Below, in pieces: positions 53,801 to 64,000 of a stretch of 64,000 nt of DNA. The notes beneath the pieces are model-generated. The model was not told where the DNA came from. It made no database searches and was given only the letters and a program-made list of their open reading frames with translations. Each line of letters begins with the position of its first letter. The first letter of the stretch is position 1. The DNA is from RPQJ01 sp052035645 (lineage in GTDB: Bacteria; Pseudomonadota; Gammaproteobacteria; Steroidobacterales; Steroidobacteraceae): assembly GCA_052035645.1 (NCBI GenBank), contig JBPOHK010000137.1:9333-73332 (forward strand). Direction: 5' to 3'. The position numbers and the translations under genes are program-made.

Positions 53801-54802
53801 GGCCGGCCGCTGCGCCAGGGGCGCGACCTGCTGACGGTGCGCGAGGACCTGCTGGCGCGCGCCCACGGGCCCGGCGACTCGGCATCCAGCCATCCCTGGG
53901 TCCGCGAGGGCGTGCGCAGCTGGGACTTCGGGGAGATCCCCGAGTCCGTCCAGGTGGCGAGCGGCTCGCTGCGGCTGCGCCTGTATCCCGGGATCGAGGA
54001 CCGCGGCAGCGAGGTGCGCCTCAAGCTCTATGCGAGCGCCGACGCGGCCCGCAAGGGCACGCGCCAGGGCATCGTGCGGCTCGCGGCGCTGGCCTTGCCG
54101 CAGCAGCGCGACTACGTGCGGCGCCGGCTCGGCGAGGATCGACGTTTCGCGCTGCGCGTGGCTGCGGCCGGCGGCGGCCGCGAGTTCCTGGAGGAAGTCG
54201 CCGACCGGGCGGTCGCGGCCGCGGTGCTCGGGTCCGGGGGCGAGATGCCGCGCGGTCCGGCTGCGTTCGAGGCCGCCCTCGAGCAGGGCCGGGCGCGGAT
54301 CGCGGAACAGGGCGAGGCCGTCGCGCGGACGGTCACCGAGGTGCTGGAACTGCACGAGCAGGTGCGCGCGCAACTGGCCGGCCTGACGGGCGCCACGTTC
54401 GCCGAGCTGCGGCGCGCGGCGCTCAGCCAGCTCGACGACATCCTCGGGCCCGGCTGGGTGCGCGACACCCCGGATCCCTGGTTAGGGGAGTTGCCGCGCT
54501 ACCTGCGCGCGCTCGTGAAGCGCCTCGAGCGCGCCCGCCACGACCTCGGCCGCGACCGGCGCCTGCAGCAGCAGCTCGAGCCGTTGCTCGCCGCCGCGAT
54601 GCAGCTGGTCGTGATCGCCGACACCGACCGCGAGACTCCGGAGCTCGACCGCCTGCGCTGGATGATCGAGGAGTTCCGCGTCTCGCTGTTCGCGCAGGAG
54701 CTGCGGACGCGGCTGCCCGTGTCCGCGCAGCGGATCGCCGGGCAGCTCGCGCTCGCGCGCCGCGAGGTCAGTCGCGCTTTGCCGGGTCGAGGAAGGGCCT
54801 GA
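50861..54802 (+). CDS. hrpA: ATP-dependent RNA helicase HrpA
   Basis: 1313 residues, DEAH-box helicase of the full-length HrpA type. Walker A GATGSGKST, DEAH box LIIDEAHERSLN, SATIE, the helicase C-terminal motif VAETSLTIPGVRFVVDAG, and QRKGRCGREGEG. It is followed by the HA2/OB regions and the long C-terminal DUF3418 extension specific to HrpA. It acts on mRNA and ribosome rescue in E. coli. ATG 50861 lies 7 bp after mazG. Its last 35 bp overlap the convergent slipin gene. Confidence 0.95.
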   Translation: MTAASPGPAARVAALRDSLERCLLRDRARLAATVERIARRAAAADPREIERLEARLAASVAHAESRRASVPPIRYDDTLPVHLRREEIAAALARSPVTIVSGATGSGKSTQLPKICLELGRGARGLIGHTQPRRIAAQALAGRIAAEIGTAPGDLVGYQVRFVDRTSPRTLVKLMTDGVLLRELEGDPTLLRYDTLIIDEAHERSLNVDFLLGVCRQLVLRRPELRVIVTSATIETRRFAEYFGGAPVIDVEGRSYPVEVRYRPLQEDDENEPSLPEAVRGALAELDRDARGVEGDALVFLPGEKQIHETRDLLVRSRVDWDVLPLYARLSAPEQERIFAPHARRRAVLATNVAETSLTIPGVRFVVDAGLARISRYSPRAKFQRLPIEPVSQASADQRKGRCGREGEGICVRLYSADDFAARPAYTDPEILRTNLASLILQMAALGLGAPEDFPFLDAPDARLLNDGYRLLQELGAVDGDRRITRLGRQLAGLPVDPRLARVLVEAGRRGCLADALVLAAFLSIQDPRVRPLEQAEAADEKHALFADPRSDFVAVLNLWRASREQAAAGTRAFRHWCKLHFLSFPRMREWVDLQEQLGEIAATLQLGSAAETPASPAVLHQCVLAGFLGGIGVLDEGKTYLGARDTRFVIAPGTPLQKRPPHWIVAASLVETQRLYARMVAQVQPSWIEAAGAHLVRRTYGDAEWDAARGAARVTETVTLYGRVLSSGRKVDFAPLDPEAARRMFVEEALVRGSGMSAHAFLARNADTRARLEHVECCLRRRDLLASDGPLIEFFLARVPVQVTSTRRFEKWWGAEQVHRPHLLDAPQEVFLSGPLPVVRREDFPDTLAVDGNDLALRYAFDATDAADGVTLDVPLPLLRSLPAERLAWLVPGWLRDKVIALLRGLPKDLRRELVPIPECADEFLAGVNADGGYGVGSLFDRLAEFATRRAGARIEPEQLAQIELPPWLRINLRVLDGEGRPLRQGRDLLTVREDLLARAHGPGDSASSHPWVREGVRSWDFGEIPESVQVASGSLRLRLYPGIEDRGSEVRLKLYASADAARKGTRQGIVRLAALALPQQRDYVRRRLGEDRRFALRVAAAGGGREFLEEVADRAVAAAVLGSGGEMPRGPAAFEAALEQGRARIAEQGEAVARTVTEVLELHEQVRAQLAGLTGATFAELRRAALSQLDDILGPGWVRDTPDPWLGELPRYLRALVKRLERARHDLGRDRRLQQQLEPLLAAAMQLVVIADTDRETPELDRLRWMIEEFRVSLFAQELRTRLPVSAQRIAGQLALARREVSRALPGRGRA

Positions 54803-55526
54803 TCAGGTCGATCGGCAGCGGGAAGACGATGGTCGTGGTCTTCTCGTTCGAGAGGTCGGCGAGCGTCTGCAGATAGCGCAGCTGCAGCGCGTTCGGCTGC
54901 GCGCCGAGCACCTGCGCCGCCTCGACCAGCTGCGTGGCGGCCTGCTTCTCGCCCTCGGCGTGGATGATCTTGGAGCGGCGGGTCCGTTCGGCCTCGGCCT
55001 GCTTGGCCATGGCGCGGATCATGCTCTCGTCGAGGTCCATCTGCTTGATCTCGACGTGCGTCACCTTGATGCCCCAGGCATCGGTCGACTGGTCGAGGAT
55101 GCCCTGGATCGCCACGTTCAGCTTGTCGCGCTGCGAGAGCATCTCGTCCATCTCGTGCTGGCCGAGCACCGAGCGCAGCGTGGTCTGCGCGAGCTGGCTG
55201 GTCGCCTCGAACGGGTTGGCGACCTGGATGATGGCGCGCTCCGGGTCGACGATGCGGAAGTAGACGACCGCGTTGACCTTGACCGACACGTTGTCCCGCG
55301 AGATGACGTCCTGGGTCGGCACGTCGAGCACGATGGTGCGCAGGTCGACCTTGACCATTCGCTGGATCAGCGGGACCAGGATGATGAGTCCCGGGCCCTT
55401 GACGCCGGTGAAGCGGCCGAACGTGAACACGACGCCGCGCTCGTACTCGTTGAGCACCTTGAAGATCTGCGTCGCGATGACGAGCAGCACGACGGCGAAG
55501 AAGGCCAGGGTGGCGAAGTTCAGCAT
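54768..55526 (-). CDS. Slipin (stomatin/prohibitin/HflKC family membrane protein)
   Basis: 252 residues. One N-terminal membrane helix (LAFFAVVLLVIATQIFKVL), then an SPFH domain (ERGVVFTFGRFTGVKGPGL, VPTQDVISRDNVSVKVNAVVYF) and a charged coiled helix (AKQAEAERTRRSKIIHAEGE). Stomatin-like scaffolds of membrane microdomains are commonly encoded with an NfeD protease, as here 19 bp downstream of nfeD. Probably co-transcribed with it. Confidence 0.93.
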   Translation of the reverse strand: MLNFATLAFFAVVLLVIATQIFKVLNEYERGVVFTFGRFTGVKGPGLIILVPLIQRMVKVDLRTIVLDVPTQDVISRDNVSVKVNAVVYFRIVDPERAIIQVANPFEATSQLAQTTLRSVLGQHEMDEMLSQRDKLNVAIQGILDQSTDAWGIKVTHVEIKQMDLDESMIRAMAKQAEAERTRRSKIIHAEGEKQAATQLVEAAQVLGAQPNALQLRYLQTLADLSNEKTTTIVFPLPIDLIRPFLDPAKRD

Positions 55527-55545
55527 GGATGGATCTCCTCGGTTC

Positions 55546-56874
55546 TCAGTCGCGGTCCGGCTCGACGTCGAGCTTCAACCCTTTCACGGCGACGATGCGC
55601 AGTCGCTGGCCCTGGCGCACCGGTTCGCGGCTGGCCGCGCGCCAGATCTCGCCCTGGGTCCGCACCAGGCCCTCGTGCTCGAAGGACTCGACGGCCTCGG
55701 CGGCCTCGCGCAGCAGGCCCTCGGCGCCGCTCACCACGGGCCGGCGGCGGGCGCGGACCGCGAAGCTTGCGATCGCCAGCGCGAGCAGGGCGCCCGCCAG
55801 GGCCATGGTGCCGATGAGCTGCCAGGCGATGCCGAAGCCGGGGACGTCCGAGTCGAGCAGCATCACCGAGCCGATCACGAACGCGACGACGCCGCCGATC
55901 CCGAGCGACCCGAACGAGGGCACGAAGGATTCCGCGACGATCAGCAGCACGCCGAGCGCGATCAGTGCGAGCCCCGCGTAGTTCACGGACAGCACCTGGA
56001 AGGCGAACAGGGCGAGCAGCAGGCTGATGGCGCCGACCACCCCCGGCAGGATCGCGCCGGGGTTGTATCCCTCGAGCAGCAGCCCGTAGATGCCGATCAG
56101 CATGAGCAGGTAGGCGACGTTCGGGTTGGTGAGCAGGGCCAGCAGGTCGGTGCGCCAGTCCGGCTCCGACTCGCGCAGCACGATCCCGGAGGTCGCGAGC
56201 GTGACCTCGCGATCGGCGAGCGCGACCTTGCGGCCGTCGAGCGCCTGCAGCAGCGCGGCGAGGTCGGGTGCCACGAGATCGACGACGCGCGCCGCGACGG
56301 CCTCGTCCGCGGGCAGGCTGCGGCCCTCGCGCACCGCGGCCTCGGCCCACTGCGCATTGCGGCCGCGCAGGTGGGCGAGGCCGACGATGTAGGCGGTGGC
56401 GTCGTTCACGGCCTTGCGCTCGAGCGCGCTCTCCGGCGCCTTCTCCGCGCCCGGCTGGCCCCCGATCTGCACGGGCGTCGCGGCGCCGAGGTTGGTCGCC
56501 GGTGCCATCGCCGCGACGTGGCTCGCGTAGAGGATGTAGGTGCCGGCACTGGCGGCCCGTGCACCGCTCGGGGAGACATAGGCGATCACGGGGACGTCGG
56601 CGGCGAGGATGGCCTGCACGATGTCGCGCATGGATGCGTCGAGGCCGCCCGGCGTGTCCAGCGTGACGACCACGAGGTGCGCGCCGTCCGATTGCGCCGC
56701 CGCCAGTTCGTGCACGAAGAACGTCCGGGTCGCAGGGCCGATCGGCCCGCGGATCGGGATCACGACCCCGGTCGTTGCGGCCGAGTCCGCGGCCGGCACG
56801 GCGGCCGGCGCGAGCAGCACGCAGGCCAGCAGCGCTCGCCAGCACCGGGCCAGCCGGCCGTTGGAGGCGTTCAT
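55546..56874 (-). CDS. nfeD: NfeD-family membrane serine protease
   Basis: 442 residues. Signal/anchor (ALLACVLLAPAAVPAA), then a periplasmic ClpP-like protease domain with nucleophile Ser109 (GARAASAGTYI) and general-base Lys154 (LERKAVND), the Ser-Lys dyad of the 1510-N/STOPP family. A block of four or five membrane helices follows (about 250-380), then a C-terminal NfeD OB-fold domain (GEIWRAASREPVRQGQRLRIVAV). Its partner is the slipin downstream; it may cleave stomatin C-termini. ATG 56872-56874. Confidence 0.92.
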   Translation of the reverse strand: MNASNGRLARCWRALLACVLLAPAAVPAADSAATTGVVIPIRGPIGPATRTFFVHELAAAQSDGAHLVVVTLDTPGGLDASMRDIVQAILAADVPVIAYVSPSGARAASAGTYILYASHVAAMAPATNLGAATPVQIGGQPGAEKAPESALERKAVNDATAYIVGLAHLRGRNAQWAEAAVREGRSLPADEAVAARVVDLVAPDLAALLQALDGRKVALADREVTLATSGIVLRESEPDWRTDLLALLTNPNVAYLLMLIGIYGLLLEGYNPGAILPGVVGAISLLLALFAFQVLSVNYAGLALIALGVLLIVAESFVPSFGSLGIGGVVAFVIGSVMLLDSDVPGFGIAWQLIGTMALAGALLALAIASFAVRARRRPVVSGAEGLLREAAEAVESFEHEGLVRTQGEIWRAASREPVRQGQRLRIVAVKGLKLDVEPDRD

Positions 56875-56955
56875 GGCCGGATCATACCAGCCGTCCCGCC
56901 GTCGCCACCGTGTCCTATACTCGATCCGTCGCCACGCCACAGGTGTCCTGCCGTG

Positions 56956-57885
56956 ATGCTTCAACCGGCCCGCTGGTGCGCACTCGCGCTGCTCGGATCG
57001 ACGGGCGTCCTGGCCGTCTGTCAGGCGCAGACCGCGGTGGAGGCGCCGCCCCGCGCCGACTACCAGGTGCAGTCGGTGCGTCCCAACCTGTTCGTGCTGT
57101 CGGGCGCGGCGGGCAACGTGGCGGTCTGGACCGGGCCGACCGCGACCGTGCTGGTCGACGACGGCACGTCGGCGGCGTCGCCACAGCTGCTCGAGGCGGT
57201 CGGGCGCGTGGCGCGCGGGCCGCTGAGATTCGTGGTGGACACGCACTGGCATGCCGACCACACGGGCGGCAACGAGGCGCTGGCGAAGGTCGGTGCGATC
57301 GTGATCGCGCACGAGGCGGCGCGCGAGCGCATGGGCACGCCGGGCGTCGACGCGGATACCGGCGCACGGCTCGCCGCCGCACCGGCTGCGGCGCTGCCCG
57401 TGGTCACCTTTCCCGATTCGATGGCGCTGCAGCTCGACGGCGAGCGCATCGCGCTCGTGCACGTGGCGGCGGCGCATACCGACGCGGACGTCGTCGTTCG
57501 CTGGCAGGACGCGGACGCCGTGCACCTGGGCGACCTGTTCTACGCGGGCAGCTATCCGCTCATCGACCTCGACAGCGGCGGCTCGCTCGCGGGACTCGTC
57601 GCGGCCCTCGAGGGCGTCCTCGCGCGCATCGACGCGCAGACGGTCGTGATCCCGGGGCACGGGGCGGTGTCGACCCGCGCCGACCTCGCCGCCTACCGGG
57701 ACATGCTGGTCGCCGTGGGGCGCAAGGTGCGGGCGCAGGTGGAGGCGGGCTCGAGCGTCGACGAGGTGCTCGCGCTCGCGCCGAGTGCCGAGTTCGACGA
57801 GCGGTACGGACGGGGCGCGGTGACCCCCGAGAGGTTCATCCGCACCCTGTACCGGGACCTCAACAGTCCGCGCTCAGCCCGCTAG
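56956..57885 (+). CDS. Exported metallo-beta-lactamase-fold hydrolase
   Basis: 309 residues. A signal peptide (CALALLGSTGVLAVCQAQ) and the zinc motif DTHWHADHTGG (His97, His99, Asp101, His102), then AAAHTDADVVV, HLGDLFYAG and PGHG, the remaining ligands of the MBL fold. Substrate unknown: it could be a thioesterase-, lactonase- or B3-like enzyme; nothing argues specifically for beta-lactams. A -10-like TATACT lies near 56917. The 3' end overlaps the convergent dehydrogenase gene by 12 bp. Confidence 0.85.
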   Translation: MLQPARWCALALLGSTGVLAVCQAQTAVEAPPRADYQVQSVRPNLFVLSGAAGNVAVWTGPTATVLVDDGTSAASPQLLEAVGRVARGPLRFVVDTHWHADHTGGNEALAKVGAIVIAHEAARERMGTPGVDADTGARLAAAPAAALPVVTFPDSMALQLDGERIALVHVAAAHTDADVVVRWQDADAVHLGDLFYAGSYPLIDLDSGGSLAGLVAALEGVLARIDAQTVVIPGHGAVSTRADLAAYRDMLVAVGRKVRAQVEAGSSVDEVLALAPSAEFDERYGRGAVTPERFIRTLYRDLNSPRSAR

Positions 57886-59400
57886 GTCGAAGTTGATGCC
57901 CTGCGCGAGCGGCAGCTGCGCGCCGTAGTTCACCGTGCAGGTCTGCCGGCGCATGTAGGCCTTCCAGGCATCCGAGCCGGACTCGCGTCCGCCGCCCGTG
58001 TCTTTCTCCCCGCCGAACGCTCCGCCGATCTCGGCACCCGAGGTGCCGATGTTCACGTTCGCGATGCCGCAGTCCGACCCGCTCGCCGACAGGAAGCGTT
58101 CCGCGTGCTGCAGGCGGTCGGTGAAGATCGCCGAGGACAGGCCGTGCGACACGTCGTTCTGGGCCGCGATCGCCTCGTCCAGCGACTTGCACGGGATGAG
58201 ATACAGCACCGGGCCGAAGGTCTCGGTGCGCACGAGGTCCCAGTCCGCTCGCGCGGAAACGAGGGCCGGCTCGACGAAGAAGCCCGGGCCCGGCCGGCGG
58301 CGGCCGCCGGTGAGCAACTTGCCGCCGAGCGCCACGGCGCGGGCGACCGCCGCCTCGAACCGCTCGACCGACGCGCCGTCGATCAGCGGCCCCATCAGCG
58401 TGCCCTGCGCGAGCGGATCGCCGATGCGCACCTGCCGGTAGGCCGACACCAGCCGCTTCTCGAGCTCGGCCATGCGCGATTCGTGCACCAGCACGCGGCG
58501 CGTGGTGGTGCAGCGCTGGCCCGCTGTGCCGACCGCCCCGAACACGATGGCCGGGACGGCGAGGTCGAGGTTGGCGTGCTCGTCCACGATGATCGCATTG
58601 TTGCCGCCGAGCTCGAGCAGGCTCTTGCCGAGCCGCTGGGCGACGCGCATGCCGACGTCGCGGCCGACCGCCGTCGAGCCGGTGAAGGAGACGAGATCGA
58701 CCCGCCGGTCGTCGACGAAGCGCGTGGCCAGCTCGTGCCCGGCGTCGATGAACAGCTGGAAGATGCCAGGCAGGCCGTGCTGCTGCAGCACGCGGTTGCA
58801 CACGTGCTGCACGGCGACCGCGCACAGCGCGGCCTTCGGCGAGGGCTTCCAGACCGTGGCATTGCCGCAGATGGCGGCGAGGAACGCGTTCCAGGACCAC
58901 ACGGCCACGGGAAAGTTGAACGCGCTGATCACGCCCACCACGCCGAGCGGGTGCCACTGCTCGAACATGCGGTGGCTCGGCCGCTCGGAATGCATCTGCA
59001 GGCCGTACAGCATGCGCGACTGGCCGACGGCGAAGTCGGCGATGTCGATCATCTCCTGCACCTCGCCTTCGCCCTCCGCGAGGATCTTGCCCATCTCGAG
59101 CGAGACGAGGCTGCCGAGTGCCTTCTTGTGCCTGCGCAGCTCCTCGGCCATGAGCCGCACGACCTCGCCGCGCTTCGGCGCGGGCACGTTGCGCCACTCG
59201 CGCGCCGCGGCGACCGCCGACGCCATGACGCGCTCGTACTGGGCCGCCGTCGTGGCCGTGACGCTCGCGATCACCTCGCCGGTGCTCGGGTTGATCGAGT
59301 CGATGCGCTTCGCCGCCGGGTCGGACAGCCAGCCGCCGTCCGCCGTCCAGGTGCCCGGATTGACCGCCTCAAGGCCGAGGCTCTTCAGGATCCCGTTCAT
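57874..59400 (-). CDS. amaB: L-aminoadipate-semialdehyde dehydrogenase (ALDH7 / AmaB type)
   Basis: 508 residues, NAD-dependent aldehyde dehydrogenase. Motifs: FNFPVAVWSWNAFLA, FTGSTAVGRDVG (cofactor loop), ELGGNNAIIVDEHANLD (catalytic Glu) and GTAGQRCTTTRRV (catalytic Cys), all with the ALDH7 pattern. It oxidises 2-aminoadipate semialdehyde to aminoadipate. It is coupled (TGATG, one base shared) to a saccharopine-dehydrogenase-like gene, whose product would provide that substrate, so the pair forms a lysine degradation step. Confidence 0.9.
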   Translation of the reverse strand: MNGILKSLGLEAVNPGTWTADGGWLSDPAAKRIDSINPSTGEVIASVTATTAAQYERVMASAVAAAREWRNVPAPKRGEVVRLMAEELRRHKKALGSLVSLEMGKILAEGEGEVQEMIDIADFAVGQSRMLYGLQMHSERPSHRMFEQWHPLGVVGVISAFNFPVAVWSWNAFLAAICGNATVWKPSPKAALCAVAVQHVCNRVLQQHGLPGIFQLFIDAGHELATRFVDDRRVDLVSFTGSTAVGRDVGMRVAQRLGKSLLELGGNNAIIVDEHANLDLAVPAIVFGAVGTAGQRCTTTRRVLVHESRMAELEKRLVSAYRQVRIGDPLAQGTLMGPLIDGASVERFEAAVARAVALGGKLLTGGRRRPGPGFFVEPALVSARADWDLVRTETFGPVLYLIPCKSLDEAIAAQNDVSHGLSSAIFTDRLQHAERFLSASGSDCGIANVNIGTSGAEIGGAFGGEKDTGGGRESGSDAWKAYMRRQTCTVNYGAQLPLAQGINFDLAG

Positions 59401-60569
59401 CAGTGCATCTCCCGCGCGAGTCGCTGGTGGCCGGTCCGGCCCGCGACGATCACGCGGGACGAGACGTCCTTGTTGCCGCCGTCCGCGTAGTGGCGACCGA
59501 AGCGGTTCGCCAGCACGTCGGTCAGGCTGAAATCCTCCTGGCGCACGAAACCGCGGTAGCGGCCGCGCTCGCGCATCACCAGGTCCACGACCGCGGTGAT
59601 GCCGGCCGCGGTGGTGACCTGGATGGCCGACCACAGGCGACCCGCGATCATCTGCGGGTAGATCTTGCTGACGTAGTTCTCCTCGCGCAGCTCGCCGTCC
59701 TGGCGGCCCGCGACGGCCACGTACACGATCACCACGTCCTGCAGCGTCTGCGGCACCGCGTTCTCGAGCACGCGCTTGAGCGTGGCGCGGTCGTGGTTCA
59801 GCTTCAGGTCGTTCATCAGCAGGCGCATCTGCGCGCAGTGGCCCGGGTAGCGGATGGTCTTGTAGTCCATGGTCTGGACGCGCGAACCGTAGCTGTCGGC
59901 CAGCGAGCCGAGGCCGCCCGAGGTGTTGAAGGCCTCGTAGATCATGCCGTCGATCTCGATTTCCTCGAGGCCCTCGAGCGGCGCGGCCTCGACGAAGCGG
60001 CCGTCCACCATGGCCTCGCAGGGATTGCCGTACTCGTTGATCAGGCCGTCGGTCGACCAGGTGAGCGAGTACTTGAGCGCGTTGTTCGGGTGCTGGGGCA
60101 GGGCGCCGACGCGCAGCTTCACGCTGCGGATCTCCTGGAAGTGCTGCAGCAGCGCGTTCGCCGCGATGCTGATGAAGCCCGGCGCGAGTCCGCACTGCGG
60201 CACGAACGCCTGCTCGGCGCCCTCGGCGAGCTGGCGCACGGCGCGGGTGACCGAGACGTCCTCGGTGAGGTCGAAGTAGTGCGCGCCCGCCTGCTTCGCG
60301 GTCTCGGCGACCTTCACGTTGCAGTAGTAGGGCAGGCTCGAAATGATCGCGTCCACCGGGTGCTGGCGCAGGTGCGCCACGAGAGCCGCGGGGTCGCGCG
60401 CGTCGAAGGCGTGGGCCTCCAGGTTCGGCAGGCCGTGCGCGTCGACCACGGCGCGGGCCGCGGCCGGGTTCAGGTCGGCGACGTGGACGCGGTAATCGCC
60501 GCTCTCGGCCAGCAGGCCGGAAATGAGCGCGCCGATCTTGCCCGCGCCGAGGATGAGGACCTTGTGCAT
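59400..60569 (-). CDS. Saccharopine dehydrogenase-like protein
   Basis: 389 residues. Rossmann start MHKVLILGAGKIGALISGLL, then SSLPYYCNVKVAETAKQAG, FVPQCGLAPGFISI and YEAFNTSGGLGSLADSY, typical of saccharopine dehydrogenase / reductase C-terminal-type enzymes. It would oxidise saccharopine (or a related imine adduct) to glutamate and aminoadipate semialdehyde, the substrate of the AmaB-like enzyme encoded one base away. ATG 60567-60569. Confidence 0.88.
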   Translation of the reverse strand: MHKVLILGAGKIGALISGLLAESGDYRVHVADLNPAAARAVVDAHGLPNLEAHAFDARDPAALVAHLRQHPVDAIISSLPYYCNVKVAETAKQAGAHYFDLTEDVSVTRAVRQLAEGAEQAFVPQCGLAPGFISIAANALLQHFQEIRSVKLRVGALPQHPNNALKYSLTWSTDGLINEYGNPCEAMVDGRFVEAAPLEGLEEIEIDGMIYEAFNTSGGLGSLADSYGSRVQTMDYKTIRYPGHCAQMRLLMNDLKLNHDRATLKRVLENAVPQTLQDVVIVYVAVAGRQDGELREENYVSKIYPQMIAGRLWSAIQVTTAAGITAVVDLVMRERGRYRGFVRQEDFSLTDVLANRFGRHYADGGNKDVSSRVIVAGRTGHQRLAREMH

Positions 60570-60718
60570 GATGACTCCTGGCAGCTGCCGCCCGATCGCG
60601 TCGCGGCCGTGCGTCGGCCGGGTCGGGCGGTCGTTGAGAGGGGCGCGATTCTGCCAGTCCGCGGACTTTCCCAACACCCCCGGCTTTTTGCGGTGCAAAG
60701 ATCCGCTAGACTCACGAC

Positions 60719-62074
<1,356 letters not shown>

Positions 62075-62678
62075 CGGGCCGGGCCGCCGCCAGCACCCGC
62101 TCGGCTTCGGCGACCGCCACCGCCCGCCATTCCCCGGGCGCGAGCCCGTCCACCGTCCACGGACCGATGGCCCAGCGGATCAGGCGCAGGGTCGGCAGCC
62201 CGATCGCGGCCGTCATGCGCCGGACCTGGCGGTTGCGGCCCTCGTGCAGCTCGATCTCGATCCAGCGGTCGGGGATCGCCTTGCGCACCCGGATGGGCGG
62301 GACACGCGCCCACAGGTGGGCCGGCTCGTCGATGCACCGGGCGGCGGCCGGGCGGGTCGGCCCGTCCTTCAGCACCAGGCCGCGGCGCAGCGGTTCGAGG
62401 TCGCGGTCGGACGGCAGGCCCTCGACCTGGACGCGGTAGCGCTTCGCGAACGGCGATCCCGGCTGGCTGAGGCGGGCCTGCCAGGGCCCGAAGTCCGTCA
62501 GCAGCATCAGCCCCTCGCTGTCGAAATCGAGCCTTCCGGCCGGGTAGACGCCTTGCAGTGCGACATAGTCCCGCAGGCAGGGGCGGCCGTCCGGACTCGT
62601 GAACTGGGGCAGCACGCCGTAGGGCTTGTTGAACAGGACCAGCTGCACTTCGGCACCCGCGGCCGGGGAAATTCACAC

Positions 62679-62707
62679 TTGATCCGGCCGGGGGCCAAGT
62701 CTATTCT
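62679..62707 (+). promoter_or_regulatory. Promoter of aceB
   Basis: TTGATC (62679-62684), 17-bp spacer, TATTCT (62702-62707), then about 70 bp to the aceB start. Both hexamers match the sigma-70 consensus at four of six positions. No operator symmetry stands out. Confidence 0.55.
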
Positions 62708-62784
62708 CTTTGTGCGGTGCAACACGCCGTCGGTTCGGTCGCGCCGGCCCCTTCCGGACGCGGCCCCTCGTCACGGAGTACGCC

Positions 62785-64000
<1,216 letters not shown>

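Overview
The window reads as chromosomal DNA of a high-GC gammaproteobacterium, probably near Xanthomonadales / Steroidobacterales / Nevskiales. Support: a his operon headed by a TrpR-like regulator (HisR type), a SAM riboswitch in front of metX-metB, a tonB-exbB-exbD-exbD cluster, a fused hisB, MsrPQ, and the nudJ, mnmA and purB neighbourhood known from E. coli. This placement is inferred from gene content only; no rRNA or tRNA gene was recognised. Nearly every gene is an ordinary core gene, and accessory DNA is confined to short islands.

Layout. 1-5346 (minus): hisR-hisG-hisD-hisC-hisB-hisH-hisA(start), tightly coupled by 1-4 bp overlaps, with a palindromic operator in front. 5376-7867 (plus): promoter, SAM riboswitch, metX, metB. 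7889-10113: a small membrane protein, then a higBA toxin-antitoxin pair and a DUF6090-type membrane protein lying between two copies of a 16-bp palindromic repeat. 10220-16476 (minus): leucine attenuator with a Leu-rich leader peptide, then ilvC-leuA-leuC-leuD-leuB and a terminator. 16524-20969 (plus): leucyl aminopeptidase-like protein, MFS-like transporter, ilvD. 21303-26350: tonB-exbB-exbD-exbD and two convergent paralogous exported TPR proteins around a bidirectional terminator.

26442-34280 is the main catabolic block. An isochorismatase-fold amidohydrolase and a class III CoA-transferase face an HMG-CoA-lyase-like enzyme, followed by hydantoinase/oxoprolinase subunits hyuA (broken by a one-base frameshift) and hyuB, and a second isochorismatase-fold amidohydrolase. 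34328-34563 is a non-coding nested inverted-repeat (MITE-like) element. 34603-40697 holds a triheme cytochrome, an alpha/beta-hydrolase lacking its nucleophilic serine, a solitary KAS III-type enzyme, an EamA transporter with an apparent CTG start, msrPQ, and a class III sirtuin.

40705-47935 (minus) holds acnA, mnmA, nudJ, two small proteins and purB. A 541-bp gap between nudJ and mnmA contains two long palindromes and a 44-45 bp tandem repeat. 48017-54802 (plus) holds fumC, a NudL-type Nudix hydrolase, mazG and hrpA. 54768-60569 holds slipin/nfeD, a metallo-beta-lactamase-fold protein, and a lysine-catabolic pair (saccharopine dehydrogenase and aminoadipate-semialdehyde dehydrogenase). The window closes with a class II DAHP synthase, an RluE-type pseudouridine synthase, and malate synthase aceB, which runs off the right edge.

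Functional themes: amino-acid biosynthesis (His, Met, Leu/Val, aromatic) under three different control devices (a repressor operator, a riboswitch and translational attenuation); TCA and glyoxylate enzymes (acnA, fumC, aceB); and amide/hydantoin, HMG-CoA and lysine catabolism. Several genes (mnmA, nudJ, higB) have a -10 box placed so that transcripts would start at or next to the initiation codon. No complete new multi-gene system is evident. The most unusual elements are the palindrome/tandem-repeat cluster at 44596-45036, the nested inverted repeat at 34328-34563, the leu attenuator, and the palindrome-flanked higBA island.
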